This document shows, piece after piece, positions 11,278 through 24,229 of a stretch of 64,000 nt of DNA (its first letter is position 1; each line of letters opens with the position of its first letter). The notes beneath the pieces are model-generated. The model saw only the letters and a program-made list of their open reading frames with translations, ran no database searches and was not told where the DNA came from. A program made the translations under genes and the position numbers. Origin of the DNA: Monodelphis domestica (taxonomy: Eukaryota; Chordata; Mammalia; Didelphimorphia; Didelphidae); assembly GCF_027887165.1 (NCBI RefSeq), contig NC_077232.1, forward strand, positions 14,099,255 through 14,163,254, in the 5' to 3' direction.

Positions 11278-11881
11278 TATCAACATGGAATTTAGGAATC
11301 CCAAGCTTGTTACCTAGTGGGATCTTATGAACCCTAATTTTAGATTTAGCTTGTAGATAGGAGACCCCAAAAGCTAATACTTGTTCCCTGTTCCCATGAG
11401 AATTTACCCTGAAGAGAAATGATAATCCTGGTTGGGTGAGATAAGCATATGCTAAGGATTTTCTTTGTTTTAGGTAGCATCCCCTATTGTATTAGAACCT
11501 TTCTCAGGAAGGTCAGACCTGGGTAAGAACCATCCTTTAGTAACTTTGTAAGCAGCCCCTTCTCTTGCACCCTAGCTTCTAGCTATGATTGCATCTTGTC
11601 AGTGTAGTTTGAACACTGCCATTTTCCTTGTAGCCATAGTGATGTCAATCATCTTTCCCTGCCCCTGGATTTCCCAAAGGGTATATAGGTTCCCAAGTTC
11701 TTTTGTTCCCCGGAGTCCATCCTGAGTCGGTGGCACTCCCAGGGGCTAGTGACCAGGGCGTCTTGACTCTGTGCAGTCTTGGGAAGCAGCTCTGTTGTCC
11801 CATTAGTAGCGCGAACCCCTTTTCCCTTGATTAAAGAGTGATTTTGACTATTTAATAGTTCTGCGTTTTTTCTAGTTGACA
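11278..11881 (+). repeat. 5' LTR of the 11273-17045 element
   Basis: It ends GTTGACA and begins with its near inverted repeat. It carries GGGTATATAGG as a TATA box (near 11680) and ATTAAAG as a polyadenylation signal (near 11830). It matches 16434-17040 end to end. Confidence 0.85.
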
Positions 11882-14800
11882 TTAATGGAGGTCCCACTGA
11901 TATCCAAAGTCCCCCCTGCTTGAGCCCTCCAGCTAACGAGGACCCCAGACTTGAGGTACCTCATACAACCTGTTTGGGGTTGGGTCAGGAGTCCGGTTAG
12001 CTAGGGCCAGGTAAGCGGCTCTCTCGGAGGTAGGACTCGCAGCTCTGGTTTGGGAGTGACTCGCTCTTTAATTAAGGGATTTTAGTTGGGCGTCTGTGGG
12101 GTACATAGTCGTATGGTGCATAGCCGCCCCGGCGCTATTGGACATGGGTAACAGCTTGTATGTTGTCCCCAAAATTGGTGGGGGCGGTCAGCAGCCCAAA
12201 GAACCACCTAATAACATGGCCATTTTAAGGCTTGAGAGTCTGGCCCCAACGCGTATTGGACAACATGGAGTCTAATTCAACCTGGCTTCAATATCTGAGT
12301 TTAATTAGATTTTGGGTGTGTGTGTTGGTGCCTGTGTGAGTGCAGCCATGTCTATGCTAGAGGTGAGGGCAAGGAGAGAGCAGGTCAGAAGCATGAATGG
12401 TTGGCTGAAGGTTTTGAATGGGAAGCTTGAGTTTGAGTGTGAGAGCCTGAGGGTTCACTTGAGGGTCTGAGTAACTGCTTTAAATTGACTAAAAGAGAGA
12501 AAGTTTCTTCATGAATTGAGATGGCATGGCTTAAGGTTTAAATGGTTACAAAGTTTTGCAAAAAAAAAAAAAGCTTCTCATGGAAGCTTAAGAACTTAAG
12601 TTCTGGATTTCTTCTCAAAAATTTTCTGTGGGCTTTTACTTGTATTCTATGTCTAGTGGATTTCTTAGGAGGAGACTTCGCCAATAACTTCAAATGCTGG
12701 TGATTTAAGCGTTAGCCAATAATGTCTGAAAGTTGTGTTAACAATGAATTCCTCCCAAAAGTTGAAGAGGCGAGACTGGAGCTGCGATCTGGATACGTGA
12801 ATATCCAGCAGGAGGCAAAAGGAGGTCCAGAAATTCTTAACTTTAAGGTCTAATTTTTCTTCCCAAAGTTTTGGTCTGGTTAATGGGTGAAATATTGTGT
12901 ATCAAGTGCAGTTAATATTGGTGACAAGGTGCATTTTATTCTAGGTGCTAACCTGGTTATTTGAGGGCTATAATTTCACTTTTTTTTTCAAGCTGTTAAT
13001 TGTTTTCAAGTAGCAAAGCATGTGTGTGAGTTCTGGAGTAAAGAAATTTCATTTTAGGATGGTCAACTACAGACCTGACTGGTCATGGAATTGTTACAAG
13101 AATTATTGGGGAAAAGGCATTGCTTTAAATGGTAAGGAAACCTTGAACATTTTAAACTGACCAACAGATTTCCTCTCTAGGAGTGGCTTTAGCCTTGGGC
13201 CAAAGTGGTTTGTGGCAAAGATAAAAGAAAAGCAAACTTGGAGCCACCTGTAAATAAGAGCCTGAAAAAAAAAAAGAAGAAGAGAAAAAAAAGGAATTGT
13301 AGAGGTATTCAGTTAAAGGTTTAAGCTTTTCTTAGTAATCCTATGTTTTGTGTTTGGAAAAAAAAAATGTTTTGGGTTTTGGTTTTTAAAAGGTAAAAAG
13401 AGTCAAGAAACTATAACCTGATTTTGAATTTTTAAGGTAAATTTCCAGAGTGCAACCATTACAATAGATAGGATTTTTGCTTTAAAAGACCAGTGAATAC
13501 TGATAATTAATTTTACTTTTTAAGTGGAGAGAACAAATGGTTTTGTGAGCATTATTTCTGATGATCTTTGGCATATGACCGCTAATAAAGGAATTTCTCA
13601 CCTGGGAAACTCAAATTTCTAGGAATGCCCTGTATTTTACCACCCCAATTCTGGAGTGTGGCACCTATTAACATTTTACTTCAAGACGTTTCTTAGGAGC
13701 CAAAAGCCTGGACCAGATTTTCCTGCAGCCTAGAATCTGAAGGATTCCTGAAGAAGACATCTCTACGAGAAATCCGAAGGAGCCCCAAGATATTGGATCC
13801 GGATAAATACTGTTTCTCATCATTTTCATTGACTAGAAATGTTTCTGTAGCAGACCTAAAACTGGCCATTTTATTTCCCCTGAAAATTCTATTTACCCTG
13901 AGCAAAGTCCCTTTAAGTAGAGAACCTAGAAAGGACAGAGCTATTACCCAGTTAGTCGGAGTGGGGAAAGTTTAAATAGGAGCATTTTACCTGGTTAAGA
14001 GGTTTGAAGGTAACATCTGTTCATTTGAGAATTTGCAGCAAAGATTCCAGAGTGCTAGTTTGGCTCAAAGTAGTATCAGAAGAGGTTAGGAAGAAATGAT
14101 GGAACCTAGAAATGATTGTTAGTAATACAAGATAAATTTATTTTAAATCTGGAGCATGGTTAGAGAGAATTGCCATCTAAGAGTGAATTGTATGGGAAGA
14201 TAATTGGGAAAAGAAAAGCTATGGAGGAAATTGGTTATTGATACAGTCACAAGGATGAATGGAGGGGCTAAGTTAATGTCAAGTTCTACAGGTGATGCTG
14301 ATCATTGCCAATTCCCCATCATTTTAAGTTACTTCCCACTTTTCTTCTGTTAGTAGCAAATTTTCTATATGGTGAAAGGAGCCTCAGGAAGGCAAGGCAT
14401 AGACTATGGAAAATGTGGAGGCAGATAGAAATGTTTAGCCATTATGAATGAGTAAGGAAATTCAAAGAGGTCCCTTTTTCTTAAAAGGAAGAGTTTAGGT
14501 CTTAAGGAAAACCTGGCAAACTATCAGTGCCAAAAGGGGGGAGGCCTTGCACATAAATAGTAGATTCTAAGCAACATTGTTAATAAACAAGATAGAACAC
14601 TGAATTGCTCCCCAGTACCAGTAAAGATTATACATTTTGAAGCCTCACGGCAGGAAACAGGGAGATAAGAAGAGAACCTTTGTGACTAGGAAAGCTAATC
14701 CATTCACCTATAGATTTAGGCAGAAGTTCAATGGTAAATGAGTCCTTATTGCCAATGAATAAATACTCAGGAAAATGAAATGTGTACTCAAAATTTAATT

Positions 14801-14948
14801 TAAGACTACAACTCAGTTAAATCAGGAAAATTATTTTAACAAATTTTTATCTACAGACTTTACATTAGCTGACTCTGTTGCAACATTATTTTTTTTTCAT
14901 ACTCAATAATAGGAGTAAAAAAAAGCCCAAACTATTTAAGCATGGTTA

Positions 14949-15474
14949 TGTTATGGGCATGGAAGGATACCTTTTGGGGTTCGGGAAGGATGCCTTTTGC
15001 AAGCATGCAATGATTCCAAAACTTAGCTTAAAAACAAAAAGAGATTTATTAATTTAGAAAGTAATGTTGAGAGTGGCCAGGAGGATAGCAAGGTGGAACA
15101 GCAAGATGGGGAGCAGTTCCCTGGGAGGACAGCATGAAAGGAAAGGCTGTTCCCTCAGATGACATCAGTTCTGGGGATTTTATACATTCTTCACAACAGT
15201 TAGTCACTCAGGCATGGGGTGGGGTGATCGTACTGGGGTCTGCCTGGAGACATAAAGATTCCTTAGTTTTAGGGGACAAACAGATGTCCCATAGGATTGA
15301 GGTGTGGTCTGAAGGTGCATCTTTCTGACCATCTAGAGGTCGATCAAAGGAAGATAGTCATCTCAGGACCCTAGAGGGGTCATTGGGTGTTTTTAGTCTC
15401 AGAGTTAGAAAAACAACAAGGGAGTTTCCTTGGCAATAGCTCACCTAGGTTTCTGGGGTACAGTGCCCATGTCA
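14949..15474 (-). repeat. Nested antisense solo LTR, 526 bp
   Basis: On the minus strand it starts TGACATGGGCA and ends TGCCCATAACA, so the ends are near inverted repeats. TGTATAAAATC (TATA) and AATAAATC (polyA) are correctly placed. GTTA flanks both ends (14945-14948 and 15475-15478), a 4-bp target duplication. It is younger than the element that holds it. Confidence 0.85.
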
Positions 15475-16433
15475 GTTATGGTTGTTAAGTAGTTAAAGGT
15501 GAATGAAAACAGTCTCAAAACCCCTAGCATCTCGACCTCCCCAAAGAGATGTGTGTGAGGTTTTAAAATTAAGGAAAATTAGAAGCATTTGTAATCATGA
15601 GAATTTTTGGAGTTCATTCCAACAGTGAAATAAATTTGATTTAAAAATAGTTTTGAAGCTGAACTTGCCATGCAGTCATTTTAATGCGGTTTTGGATTTT
15701 TGGGTGATAGAATATCTAGTTAGAATATTACTTAGTGGTAGACAAAATATTAATTTTTGGCCACAAACAGGAGGTAGGGCCATTTCCAGATTTACAAAGC
15801 CCTCAATAACCTGTGATGTGGATGTTGTTTCTGCTTTTATACTTCTGTAGTTTGTAGGGTTTTTATTTAGGTAAAGTAAGACAATCTTTCTGATTAAGCA
15901 TGTAAATGACCTAATTTTATAGTTTGTGTGGAAAAGACATTGCTAGAATATAAGGAGATGGGATGGGAGATTTAAGATTAGCAGCGTGGATAATCTTTGA
16001 AGTGAGTAAACATATAGGGAGTAGATCAAGTCCTGTTAAAGAAAATGTTTATGGATTTCTCTTAATTTTCTCTTGCAGCAGCAAGGAAGCGGGCTGACAC
16101 CAAAGGAGGAGCCTGCCAGAGGACAGAAGTCTGCGGGAGAGGAGGCTGAAGGCATCATCAGGACCCACCAGACGTGAAAGACTTAAGACTTTGGGAAATG
16201 GGCTCCTGTTTTGATTGTTAGTTACTCTCTTTGCCAAAGGCAGACTGACTGCCTGCCTTTCTGGCTCAAATGTCAATGCGTTGGAGGCATTGGGGAATGC
16301 CCCCAAATGCCAGTTCCCCAAACCGGTATCCCCGAGCTTTCCCACCATTAGGGATGGAGTCCAATCTGATATAGCATTACCCATTTGTCCATTTGTTTGG
16401 TCAGCGACGTTCGGTCTTGACCAAAAGGGGAGG

Positions 16434-17040
16434 GATCAACATGGAATTTAGGAATCCCAAACTTGTGGCTTAGTGGGATCTGATGAACCCCAATTTTAGA
16501 TTTAGCTTGTAGATAGGAGACCCCAAAAAGCTTGTCCTTGTTCCCTGTTCCCATGAGAATCTACCCTGAAGGGAAATGATAATCCTGGTTGGGTGAGATA
16601 AGCATATGCTAAGGATTTTCTTTGTTTTAGGTAGAGTCCCCTATTGTATTAGAACCTTTCTCAGGAAGGTCAGACCTGGGCATGAACCATCCTTTAGTAA
16701 CTTTGAAAGCAGCCCCTTCTCTTGCACCCTAGCTTCTAGCTATGATTGCATCTTGTCAGTGTAGTTTGAACACTGCCATTTTCCTTGTAGCCATAGTAAT
16801 GTCAATCATCTTTCCCTGCCCCTGGATTTCCAAAGGGTATATAGGTTCCCCAAGTTCTTTTGTTCCCTGGAGTCCATCCTTAATAGGTGGCGCTCCCAGG
16901 GGTCAGTGACCAGGGAGTCCAGACTCTGTGCAGTCACAGGGTGCAGCTCTCCTGTCCCCCTTAGTAGTGCTAACCCCTTTTCCCTTGATTAAAGAGTGGT
17001 TTTTGACTATTTAATAGTTCTGCTTTTTTTCTAGTTGACA
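16434..17040 (+). repeat. 3' LTR of the 11273-17045 element
   Basis: It follows a polypurine tract directly, shares the TATA box and polyA signal of the 5' LTR, and ends GTTGACA before the ACATA flank. Confidence 0.85.
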
Positions 17041-17045
17041 ACATA

Positions 17046-20000
17046 GTGTTTTCCTTTTGGCTATTTTCGTTCATGCAATTCTTTTGCTGTTTAAAGGTTT
17101 CTTCTCTTCAGTTTGTGATTTTCTCATTGATTTTTTCATCTGTGCTGCATGCAAACTTGACTGTCATCTACAGCTTGTCTGAAGATGCATCTGATCCTCT
17201 TATCTCCTCTCCTGCACAGGAACTTGGCTGTGTGTGTGTGTGTGTGTAAGATTTTAGTGTAAGGGATTTCTGCTTTGGGTATTTTGAGGGTATCTTAGTT
17301 GCATGTTGGAGAGAGAGTATTAGCTTTTCTTTTTTCAGTCTTCATCGGTTTCTAAGTTAAATTCCAACTGTAAGTTAAATATCAGCATCACTTTGATCTA
17401 ATTCATTATGTTTGGGGTCCTGATGTGTTTCTGAGCTTGGTATGTCTAGACTGGTCATGGAATTCTGAGATTTTGTGTTTGACACAAGATGTCTAAAGTT
17501 ATGATTTTTCCCTTCCTTGGCAACACTGGTCAATGTCTGCTTTCTCTTAGCATTGGTTCCTGATGGTGGCCTTTGCCCTCCTCTTGGGAAGCAGTCTCCA
17601 ATGCTTTTTCTTAGCCGAAGGGATGGGGCTTTTCCTCTTTGTGTAATGGCTGCTTCTTCTTCTCTGGAGTGTTAGGCTCCCCCAATTAGCAGCCTGGGGC
17701 TAAATGCTACCTTCATCTGGCTTTCTCTCAGAGTCTTCCCCAGGAGCTCTGAACTGGATTCTTGGCAGATCCCTCATCCCTGTGTGTGGACATTGCTGGG
17801 CATGGATCTTGGTGAGGTGCCATCCCTCCCTTCCTCCACCTGAGGAGAACCTGTCCGGGGTGGAGGGTGAGGGACTCTGGTGGCATTTGAAGCTTCTCTT
17901 GGTGTTCCCCTGGATGATTTGTACAAAGTGCCCCTTGGACTCTTGGAGGTGTCTACAGGCATGCTGGGCTGGAGCCTGGAAGCTCCCAGTGAGAAAGGAA
18001 CTTTCTAGGCCCATCCGGCTGCCATGGTAGAGATGCTAAAGATTGGGGATAGTGTCTCTTTCTGACTTTTGCCTGGACTTGGTTTTTTTCCATGTTGCTA
18101 GGAAAATACCACAGTCCTTTTCCCTGTATAGGCTCTAGAACTCTCAGATACTATTACATTGCTATGATTTCTTTTGCTGACAACTGCTGCACCCCCTCCC
18201 CCCCTACCCCCCCCCATCCCTGCCCCAGACCGGTTTCTCTTTCCCAGTTCAAGCCTGTAATCTCTAGTTGACCTCTCCTGGTTCTCAGATCTTTGTATAG
18301 TGCAATGAAGAGATGATATTGTTTTCAGACACAAAGGCATACTTTAAAACTTTGTTGTCTTTTAATATGAGTAAAGGTGAAATGGTTTCTCTTTGCTCCA
18401 ATGGCATCTTTAGTATTCTTTGACTTTAGGACTTGAGGAATAGAGACAACTAATCATTCTTATCCCTTTCTGGTTACACTTGACTTGTTACTTTAGTACA
18501 ATGAGATATCAGTGATAGTGTCTAAAAATCATACGTATAGTCTCTCCACATGCACTTGGACCATTTTCAATGTCTGAGAAAACAATTGATTCACTGGAGG
18601 TCTAAGGAAATATCTTGATCTGTGCAACCAGGTGATGGGTTTCTTGGGTGATGGGTTTCTTGACATAGGCTGGGGTTGCAGCCACTCCATAGGTTTCTCT
18701 GCCATGCTTTGGGGCTCTTGGGACTCTGATTTCTTGCTCTGAGGAAGACTGAAGGGAGCCAGGATTCTTTTGGCAGGATATCAGTTCTATCAGCAGAGTT
18801 CTTTTGGTCTTTAAGTCTGTAGAACATAAGTTAGATCATTTTCCAGTATTGTTCACTGTCTAATTTTTTTTTTTAATTTGATTAAGGCTTCTTTAGAGAC
18901 TGAATTAGTTTTAAAGTCTTTTGTCTACTACCATACTGGGTCATTCATGGTTCAGGCATCTCTCTCCAGCCCTCAGGAAGTGCTCTTCAATATCAATTTT
19001 GCACACAGCATAGGTTAGCTATAGATACATATTTCAGTATATATTGCAACTCAGATGGAGTAAGAAGACAGAAGAGGAGACAACAGGCTACAATAGAAGA
19101 GGAGTATCTGAAGATCTGGTGAGTATGGTTGCATCCAACATATACATTTAGAACACATTGATCATAAGATATTCACATCAGGTTATGAGGTCTATTTGGG
19201 ACATTTCATTCAAGTAATATCAGGACACACATAGAATTATATAGATTTTTTATTTTTTATTGTTATGAGAGGGCAGAGATTTTATGACACAAACATGTAC
19301 ACATCTGTAACATACTTTGTAAATAAAATTTTAATATATTTTGTATATGGAATTTGTATTATAGTTTAACATAGGGTGAGTGTGTAAATAAGTAAATATT
19401 ACAGTTTGTATAGATTTAATATATTGTATATTTATGTATATTTGAGTGTGATTAGATGTAAGAGTGGAAAAGTTATATTTTTTATTCGGTATAAAGTCAT
19501 AAAGTTGTACAGATATTTTGTACATAATTGTAAAATGCGTGCATAGTTACAGGTTTCAATGATAGAATTCTGTTTGGATAAAATAGTTAACAATATTTGA
19601 AAGATTGTTATAAGATTTTAGCTAGATTAGTGTTACAGTGAAAGGTTATTTTGTTTTGGAACTGTTTGCACTTTGCATTTTGTACTTTTTGATTTTCTTG
19701 TTATATTTTGTTACATTCTTTTTGTTGAGTTTTACTATTCTTGCAAATTTTGTATTTGGTTTTGTTTTATGTAATTGTTTATTGCAATTTCCTTTTTCCC
19801 TAATTCTTTAATATAAGGTAGTTGATAGAGAGGGAAGAGATAGTTAAGTTTTAGGTAAGTAAAAGAGAATAAATATATATATTTCTGATTAAGTTATATA
19901 TATATATATATTTAGAATAAGGGGGTTTTATATAGTGATGAGCATATGACAAACCTATAGACCTGATGAAATGCTCAGAGGGTGGAATGTAGGGATAAGG

Positions 20001-20483
20001 GATAAGGGATAGGAAAAATGTATAGATTGTCTTTAAGAGAAAAGGAGGAGAATTTAGACACAAACCCTGGGAGTAGATTCTGGAAGGAGAAGGCTTTGCA
20101 TAGGAGGATATTGGAAGCTCCTGAGTTTTAACAGCCACTCCACAACTGACTTCTCTCTAAGCTAGAAGGGAGGACTTTTGCTCTATCATCTCCTGGGAAC
20201 AGACGAATCTTGTGGAAAAATCAGTAATTCCTGAGTTTGGAGAAATTTCTTGGTGGAAATCTGTCTTTCCCTGAAGTGCTGAGAGTAATCTGGCTGAGAC
20301 AACTTGGTTAAAGTAAACCCAAAGGATTTCCACCTGGGACTTCGGGTTTACCTGGGAAGCCAACCCCAGGTTTGGGAAAGGATTCAATTCATCTGTGAAT
20401 CTTTCCTCCTTAGCCTTTTATAGACAATCTATAATACTTAGGTTAGATGGCTAGTCAGATAATTTGGGGGTCTAGATAAGATC
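17046..20483. other. Unassigned, with simple repeats
   Basis: No exon recognised. It contains a short (TG)n run (about 17229-17247), a GC-richer stretch (17550-18030) that could be an old L1 5' region read antisense, a C-rich run (18190-18220), an AT-rich stretch (19200-19950) with (TA)n at 19895-19911, and about 350 bases of LTR-like composition (20020-20400) without definable ends. Confidence 0.35.
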
Positions 20484-20749
20484 ATTTCCTTTTCTCAATA
20501 CTCCTTTAAAAGTCTTTCTGATTAAGTTATATAATAATCTGAATTCATCATATGATGAAAATCTGGAAATACTTTAGATCAAGAGGGCAAGTTTGAATAA
20601 CAACAGGAGGGAGAGAGGAAAATGTTTACCCTCAAAGGAGACCTCAAAGGAGAGGGTATCTGATGTAAACATTTGATCATGAATTTGTGTTCCCCAAAAT
20701 TTCCATGACTGCTTTTAGAGACTTAATTAAACTCTGTTTGCATGATGGG

Positions 20750-20990
20750 AAGAGTGTCAGGAGTGAGGGAGGCTCCTTTTTTCCAGTTCAAATCTGGCTT
20801 CAATTGCTTAAAACCTCTATGACTCTGAGCAAGTTACTTCATCCTTTTTCCTTCAGTTTTTTTATGTTTGTAAATCTGATGGAGAAGGAAATGGTGAAGC
20901 ACTCCAAGATCTTTGTCCAAAAAATGCCAAGGAGGTTTGTGAGAACTTGCCCAAAAGCAAAATCACTGAACAACAAATCCAATGTTGTGG
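20750..20990 (+). repeat. CORE-type SINE (MAR1-like), shared by both blocks
   Basis: It carries the typical segments CAGTTCAAATCTGGCTTC, TGACTCTGAGCAAGTTACTT and GGAGAAGGAAATGGTGAAGC. The same SINE occurs at 60690-60920 at the matching place, so it predates the duplication. Confidence 0.6.
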
Positions 20991-21687
20991 GTATTTCCAC
21001 TTCTGATATAGAACTTGTATATAGTTTCAACTCTGTTTGTCAATGGAAAGTCATAAATCCCACCTTCTCTGAATCAGCAGAGGTACCTCCAGATGCCAGA
21101 CTAGGAAACAAGATCAACCATTCAAATCACTAGAATATTATTAAACAAGCAGATTCAATCAAGCTGAAATATTAATTATTTTTTATTTTTTTAATTAATA
21201 ATTTTTTATGAACTCTCTAAAGTTATGACTCACTGAAAAATACAGTATGCCATGCCCAAATACAAAGAACAGGACTTTTTTAGTGAAGAAAAATATTAAA
21301 AAAAATTTCCTCTCCTGTGAGCAATACATTCCTTCAACCTTTCTTGTACAAAATGAAGTTCCCAGTAGAGATGCATTGTCATATATTTGGTGGAAAATAC
21401 GCTATGAACACTTTTATTTAAAAAATTTAAAAAGTTATAGTGTCTTGTGCAGATTCTGTTCATATTCATGTCTTTAGGAAAAGATGATATTGAGGAGAAG
21501 AGGGAGAGTTGGGAGAAAATCTCCATTCAGAAATTTATCATCCTTGCACTTCCAGACTTCAAAAAAGTTATTCTAAATGTCTGCCATAGATAGGAGAAGT
21601 CTTAAATCTTCATTTCCTCAGTGAATCTCCCTTTTAGCAATCATTCTTACACTGATATTTTTTTCTCTTCCTTATATCGAAACTCAG

Positions 21688-21811
21688 ATTCCAAGTTCGA
21701 CATGCAGTGTGGCCTGTGGCCCCGGCTTCAGGAAGCAATTTCATAAAGGCCGGCCCATCTGCTGCTTTGACTGTACCTTGTGCCCTGATGGGAAGATTTC
21801 CAATAAAACAG
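21688..21811 (+). CDS. V2R vomeronasal receptor, exon 5 (copy 2, isolated)
   Basis: A 124-base open exon with an acceptor at AAACTCAG and a donor ACAG/GTGGGT. It starts in phase 0 and ends in phase 1. The encoded cysteine-rich linker includes ACGPGFRK and CCFDCTLCPDGKISNKT. It would join the ligand-binding and seven-transmembrane domains of a receptor. No exon 2, 3 or 4 is found between 17046 and 21688, and no seven-transmembrane exon before the next exon 2 at 40400. The exon is intact by itself but has no partner, so the copy is best read as a fragment of a receptor gene. Use as an alternative exon of a neighbouring transcript is possible in principle: spliced from an upstream gene it would fit the phase. 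Confidence 0.8.
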
Positions 21812-23863
21812 GTGGGTGCCTAAAGAGAAAGAGTTCTGCCAAATGATAGACATTGGCTTTCTTTCTTTTTTATTTAATTTTAGTTTTGTTCTGAACCTGA
21901 GAAGTTTTTTTCTTACCTTAGTAATATGGAAATATTTCTATGTTATATGGTAGTCCTAAGACTATTTACCTGAATTAGTAAAATTCCATTCACCACAGCT
22001 TAGACCTTGAAAATTATATTTGCATGTTTTCCTCACAGTTATATTCCTTTCATTCTTTACTTATCAATCAAAACTAACTTCATTTTGAGGTTTCAGAATA
22101 CAGAGAATACATTATAGAAGTTTTATATTAATGTATTGACAAAATATTGGTAAAATATTATATACATTTAAAAAGTTTTTGCAAATCATAGCAAAATGCT
22201 TTTCAAATTAAAACTGAGTTTATTATAGTGATCTTAATATTGTCTTTTAAAAAGATTCCATTAACATTCAATAGTGTTCAGATATCTATTGGTATTATCT
22301 TATGGTTAAAAATATCAATTCATAATTTAATAGCATGCAGTTTAAAACACATTTAAACTGTAATTCTAAAACAACAATTTCTTAAATTTCCAAAATATAA
22401 GATGAATTAGAAATAGAGTATTAATGTATAATATGATATACTTAAAATGAAGTACAAAAAATAGGAACAAAGATAATCCCTTATTCCCGGATAGGTATTT
22501 TGCATTTAAACTAGGAAGAGATGAAGGAATTATTTTCTATTTGAAACTAATGATTATACTAGTTGGTTCACTTCAGTCTATTTTCCTCTCCCCTTTTCCA
22601 GTGCATAGGCAGAATAGAGTATATAAGACTTAGAATGATCTTTTATGACATTTGCTTCTTTTATATATGTTTTTCCTTGGTTGCTAAGATGGAATAAAAT
22701 GAGGGTCAAATATTCTAAGAATCCATGACTGTCTCCATTTCTTAATGGGAAAAGAATTAAAGATTTTTAGTCTCATGGTGCTAATATTCAAATGAAATGG
22801 AGATACTGAGTGTAGGAATTCCATGTACAAATCACAAATGATGACTGGTCATTCTTCTTTCTACCTTCTATTGATTCATTTTAGTTATATAGTTTTGTCC
22901 ATGGTTTGATGGCAAGAATGGTTTTCATCTAATATTTCCAGATCATGACTTAATTAACATCCACACTCTAATTGAATAATGAATGATTTCTAAGCCGCCA
23001 CCAGTGTTTGAATAAATGCTACTTAATCAAATTTCTTTAACTATTAGCTTTCTCTTGCATATCTCTAAATTTCACTCTATCCAAATCTCATGATCTTAAA
23101 TAGAAATCCAAGTTAATAAGTATACAATTTATTAATAGTTCAGGTAAAATATAGTAAAGAATTAGAAATTTATATACATTTATAAGAAACACACTTGGTG
23201 AGAGTAATAGCCCCTGATACTGAAATAATGCTTATGTATGCAATAAAAGTATCATCTTAATGAGTGGAAATTTTGAAGAAGACAGATTTGAAATCAGCAT
23301 TTAATAACCTGAGGAAAGTATGGAGCCATTGCCATAGATTCATGACATAGTTTCCAATTAAAAAAATTAAAATTTTTGTGAAATTTTTATGAAAACTATG
23401 AGTAACAATTTCAGTGGAGAATATTTGATTTCGCTCAACAGAATCATGGATCTAAATAACCCTGAGGACTTGCAATTGTGAATTTTCCTTAAAAGATTGT
23501 TATATAAGACAAAGATTACACAATAATTATTCTCTATTTCATTACTACTTGGAGCATGCAATAGTAGTAGTTGTCTCTCGGTAACCGAGGATGACTATTG
23601 TCTTTGTGTGTTTTTGTGCACAAAGACACTTGTACATGAAGATTTAAGTGGAAAAGTTGATGCACAGAGCTTTGCAGTTTCCTAAAAATACTTGCTGTAG
23701 TCCATTGCAAGGTTCATATTCACAATAATGATTTTGTCTCATGAGGAAATAATAGAGTGCATGTCACAGCTAAATTTGCTGCAGAACAAAGTCCTGAAAT
23801 TATATTAAACCTCTGTAATCAGTGCTACAGGTTTAGCAAAAGCATACACAGAGAAAGAGGTAC

Positions 23864-24229
23864 TGTAAAGATTAAAATTTAGGGGAGACAGGGAGACTGA
23901 GGCATCTGAGGCAGGTAGAAATTAGTTTCTCTCTGCAAGGAGTATTATAAATTTTTAGAGGTTTATTGAAGATTAAGGATTAAAGAAAATACAGGATAAG
24001 AACATGTGTCCAGGCCATAGAGTGGCCTAGACACAACCTCAACTACATTATGTAAAAAGCCAGGCCTGCCCCAAAACGGAAGTCCAAGAGTCAAGAGACC
24101 CTCAAAAGCCTTTGAATCAGCTTAAATACCTTCTTCATCTCAGCCCAGGTGAGATTACAAGGCATTCTGGGAAAGTGGAGCAAAGACTCGTGGGGATTCT
24201 AGTCCTGTATTCGAGTCTATTTTTTTACA
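23864..24229 (-). repeat. Antisense LTR (ERV), 366 bp
   Basis: On the minus strand it starts TGTAAAAAAATAG and ends AATCTTTACA. A TATTTAAG promoter motif and an AATAAACC signal are in the right order. No target duplication was seen. A purine-rich stretch next to its 5' side on the minus strand suggests a 3' LTR with internal DNA to the right. Confidence 0.65.

Larger units (their letters stand above)
11273..17045 (+). mobile_element. LTR retroelement (ERV, gammaretrovirus-like layout) with both LTRs
   Basis: The element has a 5' LTR (11278-11881), an internal region of about 4.5 kb, and a 3' LTR (16434-17040). ACATA flanks both ends (11273-11277 and 17041-17045), a candidate 5-bp target duplication. 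The 5' LTR is followed by a PBS-like TGGAGGTCCCAC (near 11886), a CAGGTAAG donor-like site (near 12008), and a Met-Gly-Asn reading start at 12144 of the kind seen at gammaretroviral gag. The purine tract AAAAGGGGAGGGA precedes the 3' LTR. No pol or env domain was recognised. It is broken and probably internally reduced. The LTRs differ at about 5 per cent of sites by eye over the first 330 bases, so this is a moderately old insertion. A solo LTR of another family is nested at 14949-15474. Confidence 0.75.
20484..23060 (+). repeat. Duplicated V2R intron-exon 5 block, copy 2
   Basis: This matches 60380-63060 in the same order throughout: a shared start in TTTCCTTTTCTCAATA, the same SINE, the same exon 5 and the same downstream intron. 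A shorter version lies at about 4420-5110. By eye the divergence is moderate, with many small indels in the introns and better conservation in the exon. Confidence 0.85.

Noticed and set aside
17700-18030. Overlapping open frames of about 105 codons on both strands
   Set aside because: GC-richer DNA is open on both strands by composition; no domain or splice signals. Possibly an old L1 5' region.
20687-21133. Open frame of 148 codons upstream of exon 5 copy 2
   Set aside because: It spans a CORE-type SINE and intron sequence; the frame is not kept in the matching block at 60600-61050.
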